The notes under the pieces: generated by a model
Databases searched by the model: none
Told to the model about the DNA's origin: nothing
The model's input: the letters and a program-made list of their open reading frames with translations, nothing else
Part shown: one piece after another, positions 19,911-30,931 of the stretch
Layout of the letters: every line of letters begins with the position of its first letter
Position numbering within the stretch: position 1 is the stretch's first letter
Assembly (NCBI GenBank): GCA_025201845.1
Contig: MU603935.1
Location: forward strand, 132,481-196,480
DNA length: 64,000 nucleotides
Reading direction: 5' to 3'
From: Martensiomyces pterosporus
Taxonomy: Eukaryota > Kickxellomycota > Kickxellomycetes > Kickxellales > Kickxellaceae
Position numbers and translations under genes: made by a program

Positions 19911-21305
19911 ATGAATACCGTTGTGCTGACGATCTTTGCCAACACGCTGGCTTTGGCCTGGTTCTGCCAAAGCGCAATCAGAGGGATTTCGCTGACAATC
20001 GGGAGGCGCGCGCTCGTTCCGCCCACAGCCCCCGAGACCATACTGAAGCACGCGCTTGAGAGCAAAGCAAGCCCAAATGCAGAGAGCGAGAACAGCACCA
20101 GAACAGAAGCCCAAATCGCGATTGCCAACGCTGTCCTCCCTTCGCAGCCGCTGGAAGAAGCGCCCAAGCCCAGCACACCCTCAAAGGCCAATGGAGGGTG
20201 TAGCACCGCGGTGTTTGGCGAATGCGGCACAGGCTGCTACCGCTTTGAGAGCAGCAAATTCTACACCCGCACCATCCCCTATCTCAGCAACTGGCTTTTG
20301 ACGGCGCAAGCACTACTCGGGATCGGCACCACTCTGTCAATGCTCATATGGCACCTATTTGAGATCGGCAGCTGCAGCATCCTGATGCGCCTCACACTCG
20401 TCTGCTTCCACATCGGGTTCAGCCTCCTGATGCTCGCCTCGGCTGTCCAGACACACACGACAAACGACATGTGCATCAAGATATTCTTCATCATGCTTGC
20501 TGGCTTCTCTGTCCACTTCACCATGCTCGGCCTTGTGCTTGCCAATGGTACCGCTGTCTGGCACAGAGACCCAGGCCTGGGCATCTGCCTGCTTGATGTT
20601 GAGCAGCCAAATGGGTGGCTTCGCAACCTGCCAATGTACTCGGCGGCGTCGCATTTTCTCGTGTGCTTCTTTTCGACCATTTCGATTATCAACGCCTCAT
20701 TCCGCCTCTGCCTCCACACGCGCTTCCTCTCTCCGCGCGAGCTCTCGTTCGTCCTGTTTGTGTACCGCGGGCTGGGTCTGCTCTTCCTCAACGGGCTCAC
20801 GGGCACCCTGCTGAGCACTGCTGTGATCGCGGTTGCGTCCTTTGGGCACTTCCACTACTCGCCATACTGGGTCCTCCAGTGGGCCGTAATGTCGCGCATC
20901 GTCTCAGCTGCCCTGTGGCACAGGGCAAACACGGATCCCTGGGCTCCAAAGCACCCGTTCTGGACGTCGGATGCGTACGTGTACCCGCCAAGCGACCTGA
21001 ATCCCAGCGGCGATCTGGGATACGAAAAAGATGGAAGTAGCAGCAACCAGTCGCCGGCTGTGACGCCAAGCAGCGTGCATACGCTGCTGGGGATGTCGCT
21101 CATGTGCCACCCAAAGAGCGAGCTGGCACTCAGCGCTCAGCCAGCTCACCAAGACACTGCAGTGCTGCCGCATGTCCATGCAGCGGTCATGGACGAACGG
21201 TGCTACCGTGGGTCCCGGCACGACACGGTTGTAGCCGGCATACATTGCGGTAGCTGCAGCTGCCTCACGGCCGCCGACCCCTATTGCCGCCATATTAACC
21301 ATTGA
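19911..21305 (+). CDS. Polytopic membrane protein of unknown family
   Basis: A 464-aa protein with about seven hydrophobic segments. The first is at residues 1-25 (MNTVVLTIFANTLALAWF). A polar loop of about 120 residues, rich in Ser/Ala/Glu and with a Cys cluster (CSTAVFGECGTGC), follows. Then come six segments between about residues 140 and 345, and a soluble C-terminal tail ending in a Cys/His-rich stretch. The run TDPWAPKHPFWTSDAY just after the last segment looks like a conserved signature, but I cannot name the family. The open frame continues 43 codons upstream from a GTG. The ATG at 19911 is preferred because the membrane segment starts there. A receptor- or transporter-like role is possible but unsupported. 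Confidence 0.7.
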   Translation: MNTVVLTIFANTLALAWFCQSAIRGISLTIGRRALVPPTAPETILKHALESKASPNAESENSTRTEAQIAIANAVLPSQPLEEAPKPSTPSKANGGCSTAVFGECGTGCYRFESSKFYTRTIPYLSNWLLTAQALLGIGTTLSMLIWHLFEIGSCSILMRLTLVCFHIGFSLLMLASAVQTHTTNDMCIKIFFIMLAGFSVHFTMLGLVLANGTAVWHRDPGLGICLLDVEQPNGWLRNLPMYSAASHFLVCFFSTISIINASFRLCLHTRFLSPRELSFVLFVYRGLGLLFLNGLTGTLLSTAVIAVASFGHFHYSPYWVLQWAVMSRIVSAALWHRANTDPWAPKHPFWTSDAYVYPPSDLNPSGDLGYEKDGSSSNQSPAVTPSSVHTLLGMSLMCHPKSELALSAQPAHQDTAVLPHVHAAVMDERCYRGSRHDTVVAGIHCGSCSCLTAADPYCRHINH

Positions 21306-21362
21306 AACCGCATTATCTGGCCTGCTTGGATGCATGTTTATGTTCTAATGCAATTGAGGATG

Positions 21363-21368
21363 AATAAA
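21363..21368 (+). terminator. Candidate poly(A) signal AATAAA
   Basis: AATAAA lies 58 bp past the stop of the membrane-protein gene and 26 bp before the convergent P450 stop codon. If used, cleavage would fall at or inside the P450 reading frame on the other strand. Confidence 0.45.
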
Positions 21369-21393
21369 AAGGGTATCTCTGATGGGGCAGGCT

Positions 21394-22905
21394 TCATGTC
21401 CACAAATGCTTGGAGACAAGCACACGGCAGTCTCTCTCCGGATACTTGGGCCCAGCAGTGACCAAATGGATTCTCGGCATAATGGCTGGCTCGCCTGTGT
21501 TGGGGTCGATGTTGTCCGAGTGGAACAGGGAGTCCTTTGTCAGCTCAAAGTTGTAGTTCTTCAAGATGTTCGACAGCACGGTTAGCATCTCCACCCAAGC
21601 AAGGTTTCTGCCGGGGCACACGCGCACGCCTGCACTGAACGTTATGATGTTTTGCTTGGCCCTTGGGTCGTCCAAGAACCGCTCAGGCAGGAATTTTTCT
21701 GGGCTGGGCCAAATGTCCGGATTCTTGCAGTGCCCCGCAAAGTTCAGTCCCACAGTGAATCCCTCTGGAATATCGTGGCCCTGGAAGGTTGCCCCTCCTG
21801 CAGGGACGTCGCGGGTGAAGTGCTGGCCTGATACTGGGCGCAGCCGCAAAGATTCGTATATACACGCCTCGGTAAATGGCAGGCAAGCCTTTGCTTCCGC
21901 ATAGGTAATCGTCTGTTCGGGACCAAACTGGCTGCGGATTTCATCTACAGCTCTCTGCCGCAGCACGGGGTGCAGCATCAAAAGGTGCAGTGTCCATGTC
22001 AGCGTCAGCGCGCTTGTTTCCGTACCCGCAAGCAGCATGGTTCGGTTCTCAGCAGCGATCTGGTCTGCGCTCATGCGTGTCCTTGACGCCGGGTCCTCGG
22101 AATCTATGAACGACTGAAGCACATCCCGAGGCTTCTCGCCTCCGCTTTCCAAGTCCTTCTTTCGCTCCATGACCGTGCGCTGCCCAAACTCTGTGCACTG
22201 GCGAATGTTGTTGAGCTGCGTAGAGATCAGATACTTGAATGGCCAGACGGCGATAGGCGGGAAAATCGCTTGGTACATTGCCAGCTGAACCGTCGCACGT
22301 GCCCAGTCGACCACTCTGGTATCATCATTTTGCAGGGCACTAAATGTCTGTCCGTAGCCCAGCGCGCCGATGACGTCAAAGGCCATCAAGAGAAAGTCCG
22401 TGCGGTAGTTGATCTCGACCTCGTGGCCGATTGAAGCGTCAATGAGGGAGTCCCACTTGCGCTGCAGGGAGGCCACGCTGTGCTGCTGGATGAGCGGCTC
22501 CATCTCGCGCAAGCGGCTGTGGCCGAATGCTGGGCCAATTTGGTGCCGCCTTGTTTTGTTGAGCACGGGGTCGCGGGTAGAGAAGGTGGTTGGCACCGAA
22601 ACGACCATCTTATCGTACTCGGCTGACTTGCGGAAGCTGTGAGTGCCAAGCACACGCGCACAGTCGCTGGGGTTTGAGATCGAGACGCACGTTGGCGAGA
22701 CCACATATATGTCGCCGTAGCGCTTGAAGTTTCGCTCGCATAGCTCGGTGCGCAGGCCCACCAGACGAGTGACTTTGTCGTAGAGCGGAGTGATGCGGGC
22801 TAGGAGCGGGCCTGGGATCCTGCGCAAGGGCGAGAAATACAGAGCGTAGATTATTTTGCCAAGTGCGTAGCATAGCACGATGAGTGCGAGAAGTAGCAGA
22901 TGCAT
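21394..22905 (-). CDS. Cytochrome P450 monooxygenase
   Basis: A 503-aa ER-anchored P450. The N-terminal anchor MHLLLLALIVLCYALGKIIY is followed by the Pro-rich hinge RRIPGP. The I-helix oxygen-binding motif is LLAGTETSALTLTW, the K-helix ExxR is YESLRLRP, and the heme loop FSAGVRVCPGRNLAW holds the ligand Cys430. All core motifs are intact, so an active enzyme is expected with electrons from a P450 reductase. The frame extends upstream, but the anchor begins at the ATG at 22905. The class resembles broad fungal CYP families with fatty-acid or xenobiotic substrates. The substrate cannot be told from sequence, and no biosynthetic cluster genes lie nearby. Its 3' end is 89 bp from the convergent membrane gene. 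Confidence 0.93.
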   Translation of the reverse strand: MHLLLLALIVLCYALGKIIYALYFSPLRRIPGPLLARITPLYDKVTRLVGLRTELCERNFKRYGDIYVVSPTCVSISNPSDCARVLGTHSFRKSAEYDKMVVSVPTTFSTRDPVLNKTRRHQIGPAFGHSRLREMEPLIQQHSVASLQRKWDSLIDASIGHEVEINYRTDFLLMAFDVIGALGYGQTFSALQNDDTRVVDWARATVQLAMYQAIFPPIAVWPFKYLISTQLNNIRQCTEFGQRTVMERKKDLESGGEKPRDVLQSFIDSEDPASRTRMSADQIAAENRTMLLAGTETSALTLTWTLHLLMLHPVLRQRAVDEIRSQFGPEQTITYAEAKACLPFTEACIYESLRLRPVSGQHFTRDVPAGGATFQGHDIPEGFTVGLNFAGHCKNPDIWPSPEKFLPERFLDDPRAKQNIITFSAGVRVCPGRNLAWVEMLTVLSNILKNYNFELTKDSLFHSDNIDPNTGEPAIMPRIHLVTAGPKYPERDCRVLVSKHLWT

Positions 22906-23800
22906 GGTTATGACGGTAGCTGTGAGTGTTGAGTTTGTGTACAAGATGCAGTGTGGATTGGTTTGTGTATTTTGCCTGCCCCTACTTCGCTTGGCCGCCA
23001 TTTTATACCGAATGCTCGCCTTGGGCGCGGGCACATCCTCTGCAGAACAGCCCTTCGTGTGTGCGCCAAGTCCTTGTCATTCGTGGCCGCTCAATGTCAA
23101 ATGCGTTGACATGAGGGCCCAATTTGGACATGGAGTTGCCTCTATGAATAGCTGGAGCAGGAATGATGTGACACGGTGTGTGTGTTTGCTCTTGCACGCC
23201 GCATTTCAAGCACGCTGTCTGCCTTTGGGGTGTGGTTCCTTTCAAACGGCCCAATCCCAGCAGCAGGAAGAGTAAATGTGCCTGATCACTTGCAGTCCCT
23301 GCGATTTCACACCAAACGGACGGTGATGTCGCGACATGAAATCAATGCGGGAGTTGGGTCCCGTTATCCTCATCTCCCCTTGCTTGCTGCGCACGCCTCA
23401 ACTCTTTGCATTTCTCCCCATGTGCCGCCCCTTATCCCACAGCGTCGCATCGTTGCGGCAATACTGTGCACCGAGCGGCTTTCAAAAAGCTACATTGATT
23501 TCTGGCAACCGCTGATTTGCTTTGCCTCGCAAATCGCAATGATGGCATCCGCCACTCACATGCCAAGCAGCGCGTTTTTACAGTGCTGGGTTTGGGGGAT
23601 CCAAACCTCTATTTCCTTGATTTGCAGCATAGAGTAGGCGCACTCATTTTGACGTGTGTCTTTCTGGGTGCGTTCGACAGGCTGTGACAAAGCGAGCTGG
23701 AGAAGCGGGGAGGGGTATTAATGGCGATAAACAGATATCAGGGCAAATGCTAAATGCCGCTAGGCTAGGTATGTGTGTATGTAAAAAAAGGCTGCGGTAG
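22906..23800. other. Upstream region of the P450 gene
   Basis: About 900 bp between the 3' end of the RasGAP gene and the P450 start. A TATAAAA element on the minus strand at 23001-23007 lies about 95 bp before the P450 ATG. No supported gene is seen on either strand; the longest plus-strand frame (about 150 codons from 23176) has no domain or codon bias. Confidence 0.35.
23001..23007 (-). promoter_or_regulatory. Candidate TATA box of the P450 gene
   Basis: TATAAAA on the minus strand, about 95 bp upstream of the preferred P450 start codon. A consensus TATA fits an inducible gene such as a P450. Confidence 0.45.
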
Positions 23801-26800
23801 CTAGTCTGATCCCTTTCTTCGAGCTGGAACCGACACGGCGGGAGCATACTTGCTTTCCATGCAGGCATTTACGCAGTCGTGTACAGCCCCGCACGCGCGA
23901 ATCAGGCTCTTCAGGTGGATTAGGTTCTGGATTTTCGGCATAGAAGATTGCACAGGTCCGAGCTTAGGTAAATCAGTCGTGGGCGACGTTACCGGCTCCG
24001 ATGTGCGACCCTCCGCTGGCTGTGGCAGATCTGTAATATTGCTGTTATCCGAGTCCGCAGCAACTTCTGGTGGATCAGCCAGACGCTCCTTGTTTTTCGC
24101 GTGTCGCTGCTGCGGATGGATGAAAATATGGCCAGGCTTCCTCTTGGTAGGCACCCTGCTGCCCTCAGACGCAGGGCGGTGGGGCTGCTTCTTCGGTGAA
24201 GGCAGGGGTCTTTGGAGCGCAAAAGAGCTCTCCAGCACTGTGGCAGGGCTGCTGATAGGGGACCCCACATCGAGGGGCGGCAAGCACGACAGCGGAGAAG
24301 TCGGGGACTCTGCCGAGGAGTCGAAGGGTACGGCAGACCTTGGCGTTTTTGGCAGAGGAGAGTGGACTTCCATCGCCTGTGCAAGCACATCCCTTGAGGA
24401 GTGAATGAAGGCGCAGAGTGCTGCGGTTTCGCGCTCCTCGTCGATAGCCATGATGGCTTCATCAACGAAAAGAGAGTTGGGTTTCGGATTGCTATCGCCG
24501 CTCGGATCAGCACCTGGGGCAGTAGCGACGTAGTCGATAAACTGTTTCAGCTTGGGTGTGCACTCCTGGACAAACGCATTCATCGGCTGCATGTAGGGCT
24601 CCTTCATTGCAAAGTCCGTCAAGTTCGCAGCACACTGAATCCCCTTCGCCATGAGCGTGAGTGCACGCAAGGACGGCACCGGGGGCTGCCTGTCAACGAT
24701 GCCGAATGACTTGGGCGAAAGCATCGCAGGGCAGATCAGGCGTAGGAATATGAATCCGCTGATGCAGGAGTAGCGCACCTGTGGGTCGGCTTTAGAGAAG
24801 TGCAGTGCCACGGCTGCTCGTATGCGCGAAAACACCTGGCGCATAATGTCAGGGCAGCAGTGCACCGAGTCCTCGATGCTTCCCCAGAGAAGGCGCTGCA
24901 GCAGGACAAGCGTCTGCCAGTGGTCTGCTGCACACTCCCCAGGCTGCAGCCGTGCGGGGTCGACCTCACACTTGTATTCTGCGCTGGCCACATCTCGAAC
25001 GACATCACCAATCATCTGATCCGCATATGCCAGGCCCACAGCCTTCATAAACGTGTCGATGGCACGGGTAGTGACGGACGCTCCTCGAAACAAGAGCGCT
25101 GGATCGTGTACACCCTGGCACTCCAGCTCATGCTTGATCACAGCCTCGATCCATGGGACAAACTGGCGTTTTCTGAGCGCGATTTTGGTCATTGTTTCCA
25201 CCAGCCAGTCTGCCGATTTGGGCAGCACAGCTACAAGATCAAATACCAGCGCAGGCTCGATCACAAACATGAGGCTCGTTGTGTCTTTGTAGAAGGGTGC
25301 CGTGAGGACAACGAGCTCGTCATAGCGGACCTGCATGTGGACGTCTCCGGATCTAAACGGCATCGATGGCGCAGCTACCGACTCGATGATGTTGCTGCAT
25401 GTTTCCCGCGAGTTTTGGCGGCTGAGTGTCCTGGGCTCAATGCTGCCTTCTCCGTTGCTGCGGCTGCTATCTGGCGCTGATGCCGCTGACGCTGCCGACC
25501 TGACGGATAGCCTATTCCGGCAGCTCCGTCTTGACGAGGGTTTGACATTCACAGCCAAGGGCAGGTACATGCTCGCACACCCGTCGACATCCGACAGCTC
25601 TCCATATGTCAATGGGTACCACCCATCGTAGATGTGTTTCCGGCGCAGCAACGGGATAGGGATGTAGCAGTACCCAAGCAGTCCTCCAGTGGTACCGCTT
25701 TGCTGCTCGTGGTGGCGAACCAAGACATGCGCGCCATGTGTTATCTGGGGCAGACCACTGAAGAAGTAGGCGGCGCTATCCCACTTGGGCGCATTGGTTT
25801 GAGCCTGCACCTCCGTCTGCGCCAGTGGAAGCCCATCAATGATTAGCATAGCTGTCACATCGCAGACTTTGGAGAGACCCTGGACCTCAAATATCTTGAT
25901 CCACATGCTGCGTTCGACCCGGAATGCCAGCTCTGTGGCCACTGTGCTTGCTATCGGTAGAGGGACTGAGCCGGAGTAGTCCTGCTGAGCGAACCTACGC
26001 AGGCACGCTATCCAATCGTTGCGATCGCTTGCCCGCAACGCCGCAAAGTACAGAACCGGCGGAGTGTTGACCGGAAATAGGGCGTGGTGTGGGAGTATCG
26101 ACTGTGAAGCTGCTTGCCTGCTGTCGGAATAGATGCTGTGGTCATAGAGGTTCGGTGGACTGTCCAGGCTTTTGCTCCGCGGCTTCCCTGGATGCACACC
26201 CTTTGCTGTACCCGCATTAGCTTCAACCGCACGGTCGTCCTCCTCTTCGAGAGCATGCATCACTATATCCCCTGGCAGAATCTGCCCATGTGTCGACAGC
26301 GAGGAGGACATCAGCTTGCTGCCGGCGACTGCCATGTCAGTGCTGCCTTGGTCCATGGTGCTTCTGCTAGCCCCACTCCCGATACTCCGGCGGCAGGACT
26401 TGATGCTCGAGCCGCTGGCCATGCTATGGGTGCTGGTGTAGACGGACTCTGTCAAGAAGCTGTTTCGGTGGTTGGTGAACATTCCCACGTCGCTGCTGGT
26501 GCTGGCGCCGATATCACTCTCCTGCGGTATTCCAGGCACTGTCCTCAGGCTGACATGGAACCCAAACGAGCTGCTGAACAGGGAGTCATCGTCCGCATGG
26601 ATGTCGCCCACGACCAGCTGCTGCACCTCAATCTCGGCCACTTCAACAGCCATAGACTCGTCGACGTCATAAAGAAACAGGCTGACGAGGCCCCCGCACT
26701 GCGCAAGGATAGCCATGTACGGCTGCCAGTCGCTGTCCTCCACAAGGGCGTGTGGAACGGGCTTGAGCAGCTCGCCGGTGTCGTGCATTCGAAGGTAGAG

Positions 26801-27855
26801 AACACCGGCCTTCAGAATGCGGGCCGTCGTTTTGTCGCTCAGCGCAGGTGTGTCCAGGCATCCGTGCATCATAGAGGTGGAGTTTGCCAGAAGGGAGAGA
26901 GAGGTGGCAGTGCCACCAACCTGGACACCGCTGTCCTTATTAAGTGCTGGGCTTAAATTGGGGTTGGCCAAGGTGTCGAAACTCTGGCATATTGGTGCCA
27001 TGGACTGGATGAGCGCACGGATTAACTGAGGGGGCTTGGTCGATTGTGACGAAAGTAAAAGAGTGGCAGTGTTGGCATTCTGGTTGTTTGTATGCATGCA
27101 AACGTCGACAACGTCCCATCCCTTGATAGGAAGAACGCCAGCGGGGGATCCATTCTCTGCAGGATACATGGTACCGGCCGCATCAGCGAGGGGGAAGCAC
27201 AGAGCTGGCACATGTGGCAAAATTGGCTGCGCGTGGCTATTGTCACTTTGCAGCCGAGCTGGCGGATGCTGAGCGGCCCAGCAGCGCATTGATAGGAACC
27301 AGGACTCTGCCTCCATTTGCGATGCTGTCTGCAAGTAAACCGGCGAGCCTCCGGTGGACATGTCAATGACTTCAATCGTGTGGTGGCAGTTGCTTGTGCT
27401 GGTTATTCTGCGTGCGCACGCAGCCAGGTTGACCAGCTCTGTTCGCTGGATGCCGTCCTCCGAAATGCGCACAACTTTGTGGTCATCCGTGGTGGTGCAA
27501 AAGGCGACATACCAAGCGGGTGCGCTCTTTCTCTCGTCGCGTATCATCAAGTATCCAGATTTGTGTGCGCGGTGGGACTGTTCCACGACGCCCTCTGGTG
27601 ACCTAGGGTGCATCTTTCGCTGGTGCGGTTCTGTGCTGAGGTGGGCGCTCAAGGGTCTGCTGCGCGAGACAGGGCTGCTTGCCAGCGACTCGCTTGCCAG
27701 CCTGTATTTTGCCACGACCTACACAGTACCGACAATATGTCAGAGATGGATTTTAACCAAGCAGACCCCCTCCACATTCGCGTTCAGCTACTGCGGTTTC
27801 ACCGCCCGCTGTGGCCTCTTACCTTTTTAATTCGGTCAACACTCACAGTCGCCAT
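23801..27855 (-). CDS. PH-C2-RasGAP protein (Bud2-like)
   Basis: A GTPase-activating protein for Ras-family GTPases, 1316 aa. The long frame begins with GTG at 27715, but a spliced start is clear. Exon 1 is 27855-27823 (ATG, MATVSVDRIKK); a 104-bp intron has GTAAGA and TGTGTAG ends; exon 2 starts at 27718 in phase 0. Domains in order: PH (about 63-165); a second PH split by a roughly 150-residue Ser-rich insert (about 310-585); C2 (about 600-730, MWIKIFEVQGL); RasGAP (about 825-1090). RasGAP marks are the arginine-finger loop LLFRGAS and FIFLRLICPAMLSP. The tail is Pro/Ser-rich with basic patches. Yeast Bud2, which acts on Rsr1/Bud1 in polarity, has this domain order. The true target (Rsr1-like or Ras) cannot be told here. 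Confidence 0.88.
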
Positions 27856-27956
27856 TTCGCTAGCGCTATTCTGGCTCTTCTCGCTTGCTGACTCTGCTGA
27901 GCTGCTGGGCGATGTTAGGCTTGCTTTCTACGGCAGCTCAAATATGGCGTGCAGTA

Positions 27957-29108
27957 TTAGAGCGTGGATTGAGTGTGCATAGACGTGGTGAAGAGCCCAT
28001 CGCATTTGAGATGGAAAGCAGTGGCTTTGAGGGGTGCAGCCTCGGCAGTCTCTTGAGGAGCCAGGCTGTCGCACATCTCGCCTAGAATAAGAAAACTGCG
28101 TATCCACGCATGGTGGAGAACCAGATGGCCAGCATCGACCTGTAGAAGAGGAACAGGGGCGACTGATGCGCCCCCAAAGCCTATGAACTTGGTGTACTTT
28201 ACCTGCTCTACGACGCTGCTTTCCACAATGCCGTGTATCTCGGCAACAGCGTCGCTGTAGATTGTCGCGGCATGAGAAAGCCGTGACGCGCAATCCGACA
28301 GCACACCCTATCAGCCGTTAGGTGAGCAATATAAAAGCGGTTTGGGGGGCTGAGGGCATTTCCTTTGTTGGCAGCATTGAAAAAGTCATAAATACGTTTT
28401 TGCTGCAACAGATAGCGTCATGTTACACGCATGCATGTGTGCACTCCCTGGCTGAGGACCAAAATACTGGTGGAGATGCGGTTTAGCAAAGCAGACCAGG
28501 GATTCTTACCTCCGCTGGGCTCATTGTTCCCTGGATGGGTGCCGCGACACAAGAGTGCACAAATGCATTTCGGCATCTTTCCCTGGCTACCTCGTAGTCG
28601 CTATGAAGGCGCTTTAGCTTCCCCACATGCGCCTGGATAAGCCCGATAAAGTCTACAAGAGCGTTGTTGCGGCCAGTAGCACAGGCGGCAGAAGCCCCTA
28701 GTCACACGGCACATGTCCATCAAAAGCAAAGAGGGCTCAGGCTTTATTTTGGCATGCGGAGAACCTGCACACATACGTGCACATGAGCTGCTACCATGTA
28801 CACGCATGGCTGAATGGCAGGATGCAGTGCAGGTCAGAGAGGGTGCATATAATGGCAGCAAGCACTAATGTGGGGTGAGGTTGTTGGAGCAGATGGGCGC
28901 TCTGTGCCAAGGGGCACGGCCCCTTGGGCCCAGCCAGCACTGTCCGTTTCATGGGTTTGTGGTATTTACCTCGAGTATCCGCTGGCCACTTGGCGTCCAT
29001 ACCCAATGTGCTGTACAGCGTGCCAGCATATGACTCGAGATCCCTTAAACACGCTCTCAGCTGTTTTGGCAGCTCGGGGTTTATTTCTGCGCTGGAGTAG
29101 ACGGGCAT
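27957..29108 (-). CDS. Unrecognised small spliced helical protein
   Basis: Three exons with matching phases: 29108-28970 (ATG, MPVYSSAEINPELPKQL), 28697-28510 and 28307-27957. Introns start with GTAAAT and GTAAGA and end with TAG; the second has a CTAAC branch box 10 bp before its acceptor. The product is 225 aa. A further in-frame 63-bp segment (28202-28140) has a GTAAAG donor and a pyrimidine-rich CTACAG acceptor, so a 204-aa form is possible. The sequence is mostly amphipathic helix (LRACLRDLESYAGTLYSTLG; VGKLKRLHSDYEVARERCRN; ATIYSDAVAEIHGIVESSV), as in small subunits of coiled-coil complexes. I do not recognise a family. Its stop lies only 101 bp before the RasGAP start on the same strand. 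Confidence 0.55.
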
Positions 29109-30931
29109 TGTATATGTCAAATAAACAAGCACTGAAGAGCAAATGAAGATGCGCGAGTCTACCGGAAGAGATGTACGACAGCAAGGAAGGAGGAGAAGTG
29201 GGCGATATTTTAAGAGAATGGCCCTTATTACTCTTGATACACGCTCAGCAAAAGAAGCTGCACACAGCAGGCACTTGTTTTGAACCCAAACAATAGGGGA
29301 GGAAAGCCTCGCTCTGGGTATAGTTAGTCTGAGTGGTCTTGTGAGAAAGAGTAGAGGAAAAAGCGCGGATGCCGCAGGCTGGACGGCGGTGGCGAGAGCT
29401 GGGAAGCAAAAGTGGCTGCTGGTGCTAGTGCTGGTGCTAGTGCTGGTGCTGGTAATGGTGGCATTCTTCCCTGGTGCTGTCCCTAGCTGTGCCAGAATAC
29501 GGCAGACGCTACATGGCTTGGTTCTTGGCTTCAATGGCGCTCCACCACGCTATTCTTCCAAGCTAAGCCGGCTCATCCGATGTGGCTGCGAGATCTGGGC
29601 CGATGCCACCCTTCCATGAATGCAGTTGCGCGGCGAAGTCTCTCGCCAGCTGGCTCGTACTCATCGGCGGAGAAAGACGTCTTGGAAGGAATGGAGTGGT
29701 TGTTCAGGTGAATGGGACAATCGGCTTTGTTTTCGATCCTTGGTTCCCGTTTTATGCAGACGTACCCATTTTTGCCGGTGCTTCATTTAAGCCTCTGCTC
29801 CGAAAACTGGTTCGCTTCCAATGGCAGGTGCGTGCATAGCAAACTGCGCCTTCACTCGTCCCGTCGGACTCTACCAATTGCATCTAGCCCTGAGCACTTG
29901 ATGGCAGCCTGCCTGTCTGCCATGGCTGCTGGGGCGACTGATATCTGCGCGCGCCAGTCCGCAGCCAGGCATTACTAAAAATACTGCGATAGCACCAGGT
30001 GCTAGCCGCGCTGACTACTAGCTTCTGCTTGCGAGCTGACTATCTGCTGGCAATGCAAATTAGTCCATATTCCATGCTGCTGACTCAGGAGACTGCATGG
30101 TATCAGCCGCGATCTCTGGGAATCAGGCCACACGCTTTTTGCGAAGAGCGCTGGGCCCAGCACTTTCCCTTGCGTACATGTCATCCGCTGCTAATCCCAG
30201 CAGCGGCGGCGGAAGAGTTAAGACGGCAGCAACACGTCAGCTCTTCCATCGGCACCGCTGCTCATTCATATATCCCTTCGTCCCATTGTCCAGCGGTAAA
30301 TGCCGCATCCTTGTCCTGCGTTCTTCTTTCTTGCTGAGCCTGCTGGCTTCATGCAGCGCAGCCATGCACCTGGTGCATTGCATCGATGTCGCATGGCTGT
30401 GAGTATTTTCCCTCTCTCTTCGCTGTGTGCGTGGTACTATCTTTGTCGCTAAATTCTACGCGCACATACCGACCACCGACAGGCACTTCCACCTCCAACA
30501 TCCTCAGATGCCTCTGCCTCTGCAGCTGCCACCCACTGCAACAGCCCCAGTGCTTTACAGGGACAAAGTGCGCAGTGCTGTGTCACTAAATGGTGATCAC
30601 TCTTCAATGCCCACCCTCTCCTATCCCTGCGTGTACCTGTGATGGCCTCTTCTCCCTCTTGCCTCTGCTTTGCCGCCTTCTGACTTTTCAATTCTTTTTA
30701 CGCTTTTAAACCAGCCCTGTTTGTCTTTCTACTAGCAACCGCTGCCCTCCCTCTTCACAAGCGCCGACTATTGCGTCTACAGCTATTTCTCTATTATTTT
30801 CTGAGCACCTCGCCTGAATTCAAACGCGCGTGCGCACACACACAACACCAACCAGACAGACGCATACACACAGACATACACCACTCCTACCAGCGTCCGC
30901 TCGAGCTCACCAACCTGCTCTCTTGTTCCTC
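29109..30931. other. Long intergenic region with a 12-bp minisatellite
   Basis: About 1.8 kb between divergent genes. It includes a short GCTGGTGCTAGT-type tandem at 29415-29455. CT-rich plus-strand sequence at 30400-30760 is likely the PAS gene leader. An ATG at 30362 followed by 32 bases and a good GTGAGT donor (about 30397) could be an alternative upstream exon for the PAS gene, but I could not connect it in frame. No other gene is supported. Confidence 0.35.
29415..29455. repeat. Minisatellite, 12-bp unit
   Basis: About three imperfect copies of GCTGGTGCTAGT in intergenic DNA. The open frame through it gives a Leu-Val repeat, which is a by-product of the repeat and not evidence of a protein. 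Confidence 0.7.

Noticed and set aside
21394..27855. P450, RasGAP and membrane protein as a secondary-metabolite cluster
   Set aside because: No polyketide synthase, NRPS, terpene cyclase or cluster regulator is present; the neighbours are unrelated housekeeping or signalling genes.
27737..27982. Plus-strand frame starting MSEMDFNQADP with a hydrophobic stretch
   Set aside because: It overlaps the better supported first exon and intron of the RasGAP gene on the minus strand and has no family resemblance.
28208..28408. Minus-strand frame QKRIYDFFNAANKGNAL after a TTGCAG acceptor as an exon of the 28-29 kb gene
   Set aside because: Its frame does not continue into the next coding segment, whereas the downstream TAG acceptor with a CTAAC box keeps the phase.
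29341..29619. Plus-strand frame with a Leu-Val membrane-like repeat
   Set aside because: The hydrophobic run is just the translated 12-bp minisatellite; no conservation signal or gene context.
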